Under the pieces are notes generated by a model that was given only the letters and a program-made list of their open reading frames with translations, did not search any database and was not told where the DNA came from. Made by a program: the position numbers and the translations under genes. DNA of 6,256 bases from an uncultured Eubacteriales bacterium (GTDB lineage Bacteria; Bacillota; Clostridia; Christensenellales; Borkfalkiaceae), in contig CATJZR010000057.1 in NCBI GenBank assembly GCA_949745625.1, positions 1 to 6,256 of the forward strand. Reading direction: 5' to 3'. The stretch's first letter is position 1, and the number at the start of each line of letters is the position of its first letter. Of this stretch, positions 5,799 to 6,256 are shown in pieces.

Positions 5799-5938
5799 GG
5801 ACAAAGTCCTAATACGTTGATTTAAAAAAACAGTAAAAGAAGTAAGCTCGAAGGATAGTTTTTTGCGGCAGCTATCTGCTGAGCGGATGATTTCTCCGAC
5901 ACCCCCACTCAACGTAAATAAAAAATAAGGAGAATCGT
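5799..5938 (+). ncRNA. Long structured 5' leader, candidate cis-regulatory RNA of unknown class
   Basis: TACGTTGA (5813-5820) pairs perfectly with TCAACGTA (5909-5916), an 8-bp long-range stem. Inside it GATAG (5854-5858) can pair with CTATC (5872-5876), or GGCAG with CTGCT (5867-5880) as an alternative. CGGA (5884-5887) can pair with TCCG (5895-5898). TTCTCC (5892-5897) is complementary to the Shine-Dalgarno GGAGAA (5929-5934), so the last small stem and sequestration of the ribosome site exclude one another. I do not recognise any known riboswitch class. The leader boundaries are inferred from the promoter. Confidence 0.4.
5927..5933 (+). promoter_or_regulatory. Ribosome binding site of the lipoprotein gene
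   Basis: AAGGAGA ends 5 bases before the ATG at 5939 and fixes that start. It is complementary to the upstream stretch 5892-5897. Confidence 0.85.
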
Positions 5939-6256
5939 ATGAAAAAAGTAACTTCAAAACTGCTGGCTTGTTTTGTGTGTATTGCTATGGCGTTTGCGCT
6001 TGTATTCGCCGTTGCATGCGAAGCGACCGTTACGGGAATAACCGTAAGCTCGGCGGGTAACGTGACCGAAATAGAAGTCGGGCAGACGTTGCAGCTGACC
6101 GCAAGCGTTTTACCCGAAAACGCACCGCAAGGAGTGGACTGGACGTCGGGTAACACGGACAAGGCGACCGTAAATAATGCAGGGCTCGTTACGGCTAAGG
6201 CTGCGGGCAACGTAATTATTACGGCAAAAAGTACGGCAAATGCCGAAATTAAAAAA
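5939..6256 (+). CDS. Lipoprotein with bacterial Ig-like (Big_2) domain, 3'-truncated
   Basis: The 106 visible residues run to the window end with no stop. MKK starts a type II signal peptide: a basic head, then a hydrophobic stretch from about residue 8 to 25, then the lipobox-like AVAC with Cys27 as the likely lipidated residue (Ala at -3 is tolerated but not the commonest). Residues about 32-100 match a Big_2 domain (ITVSS...VEVG-like start, TLQLTASVLPENA, VDWTSGNTDKATV, GLVTAKAAGNVIITA). The mature protein should sit on the outer face of the membrane. Big_2 domains occur in adhesins and in substrate-binding or cell-wall proteins; the real function lies in the missing part. It is probably an independent unit, with its own promoter and a terminator upstream. 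Confidence 0.88.
   Translation, partial: MKKVTSKLLACFVCIAMAFALVFAVACEATVTGITVSSAGNVTEIEVGQTLQLTASVLPENAPQGVDWTSGNTDKATVNNAGLVTAKAAGNVIITAKSTANAEIKK

Overview
The window looks like part of a chromosome from an anaerobic, low-to-moderate GC Gram-positive bacterium, most likely an uncultured gut Clostridia. This is an inference from gene content: a BspA-type leucine-rich-repeat surface protein, an oxygen-sensitive class III ribonucleotide reductase with its activase, a Big_2 lipoprotein, strong GGAGG-type ribosome binding sites and consensus sigma-70/SigA-like promoters. All genes lie on the + strand. No tRNA, rRNA, CRISPR array, transposase or phage gene was seen.

Layout. (1) From base 1 to 2030 runs the 3' part of a large secreted protein; its start lies outside the window. 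It has Cys/His modules of about 41 residues (C-x9-C-x2-C), a middle region I do not recognise, and two tandem BspA-like LRR modules. It ends at two back-to-back perfect hairpins and a T-rich tract. (2) From 2031 to 2340 lies a 310-bp regulatory region with two tandem NrdR-box-like sites, a near-consensus promoter (TTGACT-N17-TATACT) and a leader that holds a possible 13-codon ORF overlapping the nrdD start. (3) nrdD (2341-4467), nrdG (4670-5203) and dut (5204-5647) follow, with a hairpin terminator after dut. nrdG and dut are adjacent with no gap. nrdD and nrdG are separated by about 200 bp carrying a 131-bp palindrome-rich element. (4) From 5764 a second consensus promoter drives a leader of about 140 nt with an 8-bp long-range stem and a possible anti-Shine-Dalgarno switch. 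It precedes a lipoprotein gene with a Big_2 domain that runs off the window end.

How the genes work together. NrdG (radical SAM activase) installs the glycyl radical on NrdD, which reduces NTPs to dNTPs without oxygen. Because class III enzymes act on triphosphates, UTP becomes dUTP directly. The dUTPase next to them would remove this dUTP and supply dUMP for dTMP synthesis. The tandem NrdR-like boxes suggest control by the dNTP/ATP-sensing repressor NrdR. The surface protein and the lipoprotein flank this cassette but are separated from it by terminators and their own promoter, so they are probably independent units.

The items most worth a second look are the structured element between nrdD and nrdG, the leader RNA upstream of the lipoprotein, and the tandem NrdR boxes.
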